Assembly (NCBI RefSeq): GCF_002258215.1
Contig: NZ_NEFY01000009.1
Span: 61,070 to 125,069, forward strand
Source: Marinobacter vinifirmus
GTDB taxonomy: Bacteria; Pseudomonadota; Gammaproteobacteria; Pseudomonadales; Oleiphilaceae
Direction: 5' to 3'
DNA: 64,000 nt
How positions within the stretch are numbered: position 1 is the first letter of the stretch; each line of letters starts with the position of its first letter. Both the position numbers and the translations under genes were made by a program. The notes under the pieces are model-generated. The model searched no databases. It was not told the DNA's origin and worked only from the letters and a program-made list of their open reading frames with translations. Below, piece after piece: positions 62,304-64,000 of the stretch.

Positions 62304-62917
62304 CAGTAGCCCCTCAGGATGTCATCTAGTTTTTTGTTGAACTGCTCTACCTGGTATTCAGCAAGTGATTCAGATAATTCATCTTTAACGTCAGTGAACA
62401 CCTGGGAAAGTGAAGGGCCGTAAAGCTTCAGTTTGCCGTCTTTTCTTTTCGCCAGGGCTGGGAGGTTTGAGTTTTTCAGCTTCGGAATAATGAACCACTC
62501 CGGGCCAAGCTTTAGCGGGGGGGCATTCGGCTTAATCTTTACCTTTAGGGGCTGATCAAGATTCGCCACAGAGAAATACCCCTTTTTGTACTTCAGCAGG
62601 GAGCCATAAGAGGCCCGGCCTGTATCTGGGTTTACTGCATTTACCCCGTATAGGTAATAACTCAATAGCAGGCCACGGGAGGGGGTAATAATCCTTGCCG
62701 TCATATTTCGAACGGTAGCCTTTCTAATCTCTAGCTTGTCCCGGATATAGGCCGCCGACAGATTCACTTGCTGCCGTATGGCTTTGCTTGATTCTGTTTT
62801 GCCTTTGGCGGCGGTGGCGTTCAGTGACCGTGACAACGCTTTGGGCGTGCCTGTTGTAAGGCCGGCCATTAGCATTTTCACTTTATCAACGCTGGCTTTA
62901 TCAACTTCTACTTTCAT
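62303..62917 (-). CDS. Phage minor tail protein Z-like
   Basis: This is a 204-residue protein similar to prophage minor tail protein Z (GPZ): MKVEVDKASVDKVKMLMAGLTTGTPKALSRSLNATAAKGKTESSKAIRQQVNLSAAYIRDKLEIRKA, the family N-terminus, followed by the RIITPSRGLLLSYYLYG region. A GAGG ribosome site precedes the ATG. It is followed by the U-like gene. No head or other tail genes follow within the window, so this is probably an isolated prophage remnant or the edge of a prophage beyond 64000. Confidence 0.7.
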   Translation of the reverse strand: MKVEVDKASVDKVKMLMAGLTTGTPKALSRSLNATAAKGKTESSKAIRQQVNLSAAYIRDKLEIRKATVRNMTARIITPSRGLLLSYYLYGVNAVNPDTGRASYGSLLKYKKGYFSVANLDQPLKVKIKPNAPPLKLGPEWFIIPKLKNSNLPALAKRKDGKLKLYGPSLSQVFTDVKDELSESLAEYQVEQFNKKLDDILRGY

Positions 62918-64000
62918 GGCGCAGTGCCTCGTTGCTGGGTTTTCGTTGGTGCCCGGTTTGCCTATGTATTTTTTGGAAGCGTCCCGAAAGACAACGGGAT
63001 CAGGCTAATAAAGTGCAGGGCGCAGGACACGGCAGGAACTTTGCTTGGTTTCTTGTCTTGAAATCGCGGGGAGGGTGGTGTAGCTGGCGGCATCCGGAAG
63101 GCCCGGCGGCATGGCTGGCGGTGAAGTTCAAGGCCGGAGGCCGGCAGGGGCTGCCGTGGGCTGGTTCCCCGGTAGTGTGATCCGGCAGCGGCAGCAGGGC
63201 CGCCGGCAGGGGCACGGTCTGAGGGTATCTGCCAGGGTGGCAGATCATCACCAGGAACCGGGGCGTTCGGCTGGTGGGGTGATTTGGCAGCGGCGGGGCC
63301 GTGAGCTGTGGCGGTATCTGCCAGGTCAGCACCGGGAGACCAACAGCGGCACAGGGTCAAAGCCGTTGAAGCGGGGCGGTGCCTCTATGCCTACTGACAT
63401 AACTGACAAAAGCCCTTTCCGTCAGTTTTGTCAGTTGCATATCCGGGGGTTCTCCAAAATACGGGGCGTTCGGTCTGGCGGTGGTGTGATCCGGCAGGGG
63501 CACGGTCTTGGGGGTATCTGCCAGGGTGGCAGGTGAGCACCAGGAACAGGGGCGTTCGGCTGGTGGTGATGAGGTCTGGCAGCTGGCGGCATCCGGAAGG
63601 CCCGGCGGCATGGCTGGCGGTGAAGTTCAAGGCCGGAGGCCGGCAGGGGCTGCCGTGGGCTGGTTCCCCGGTGGTGTGATCCGGCAGCGGCAGCAGGGCC
63701 GCCAGCGGGGGCACGGTCTGGGGGGTATCTGCCAGGGTGGCAGGTCATCACCAGGAACAGCAGTGTTCGGGTTGGTGCTGGGGTGGTCTGGCAGCAGGCG
63801 GCAGCCGGAAGGCCCGGAGCTGGGTTTGGTTCGGTGGTATGGCTGGCGGTCAGGTTCAGGGCCGGCAGCGGCAGCAGGCCGCCAGCCGTGGGGGTATGTC
63901 GTTTGGGGGTATCTGCCGGGCGGCAGGTGAGCACCAGGAACAGCAGCGTTCGGCTGGTGGGGTGATTTGGCAGCGGCGGGGCCGTGAGCTGTGGCGGTAT
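62918..64000. repeat. GC-rich mosaic repeat region up to the window edge
   Basis: This 1.08-kb stretch has no supported gene; its open frames translate to low-complexity Gly/Pro/Arg-rich text. Near-identical blocks recur: 63082-63254 matches 63581-63753 (offset 499 bp), and 63263-63317 matches 63946-64000 (offset 683 bp, running to the window edge). The hairpin CTGCCAGGGTGGCAG occurs at 63229, 63518 and 63729. At 63913 it reads CTGCCGGGCGGCAG, where both stem bases changed together so pairing is kept. Confidence 0.7.

Noticed and set aside
63428..63934. Open frames in the right-end repeats
   Set aside because: All six frames give Gly/Arg/Pro/Gln-rich text following the repeat unit; no frame is preserved between copies.
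1..64000. CRISPR arrays, rRNA and complete tRNA genes
   Set aside because: No evenly spaced repeat-spacer array and no cloverleaf or rRNA-like sequence was recognised by eye; a covariance-model search would be needed to exclude short RNAs.

Overview
The window looks like the chromosome of a GC-rich marine gammaproteobacterium close to Marinobacter. This is an inference from gene content and order: a ygfB-pepP-ubiH cluster, a ubiE-ubiJ-ubiB-hisI-hisE-tatABC cluster, a wax ester synthase/DGAT-type acyltransferase, malate:quinone oxidoreductase, and a Pseudomonas-like PQQ/ethanol-oxidation locus. No rRNA, complete tRNA or CRISPR array was recognised.

Layout. 1-1660: the edge of a zinc-related locus (LolD-like ABC ATPase cut by the window edge, a DUF3299 protein, a His-rich DUF2796/ZrgA-like protein with a Zur-like palindrome upstream). 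1806-7252: ygfB, pepP, two ubiquinone hydroxylases and a DUF808 membrane protein. 7272-13394 (minus): ubiquinone synthesis, histidine synthesis, Tat export and rsmE. 13511-17254: PHA-system protein, FFLEELY-type protein, alpha/beta hydrolase, WS/DGAT. 17429-18532: porin.

18665-51002 is the centre of interest: a large PQQ-dependent alcohol oxidation island. It holds NosP and the hybrid kinase NahK, an ErbR/AgmR regulator, an SsuABC-like transporter of unknown substrate, a PedA1A2BC-type transporter (the Pseudomonas putida relative is linked to rare-earth uptake), a PedS2/PedR2-type two-component system, a periplasmic pentapeptide protein, two quinoprotein alcohol dehydrogenases, cytochrome c550, a MoxJ-like binding protein, an aldehyde dehydrogenase, an AcuI-like reductase, a NosR-like Fe-S membrane protein, pqqABCDE, a PqqH-type peptidase, ErcA and ErcS. 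One dehydrogenase has the calcium-type active site (Asp-x-Ser) and the other the lanthanide-type (Asp-x-Asp). Together with the transporter and two-component genes this suggests a complete rare-earth switch. Alcohols would be oxidised in the periplasm by the two quinoproteins, electrons would pass to c550, and aldehydes would be oxidised in the cytoplasm. Short related boxes (TACTACCAAG and CCAAAGTWCYATT types) lie upstream of many of these genes and may tie the regulon together.

51063-58844 is ordinary metabolism: fumC, a CDP-archaeol-synthase-like protein, a metallophosphoesterase, msrA, msrB, an acyltransferase, a Ca/Na antiporter and mqo.

58920-64000 is accessory DNA. It has a RelE/Phd toxin-antitoxin pair bracketed by an 18-bp direct repeat, what looks like the 3-prime end of a tmRNA/tRNA gene with its terminator (a probable island junction), a Panacea-domain gene overlapping a membrane-protein gene, a lambda Z/U-like pair of phage tail genes, and GC-rich mosaic repeats up to the right edge. 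Motif and family calls come from reading the translations; no database search was possible.
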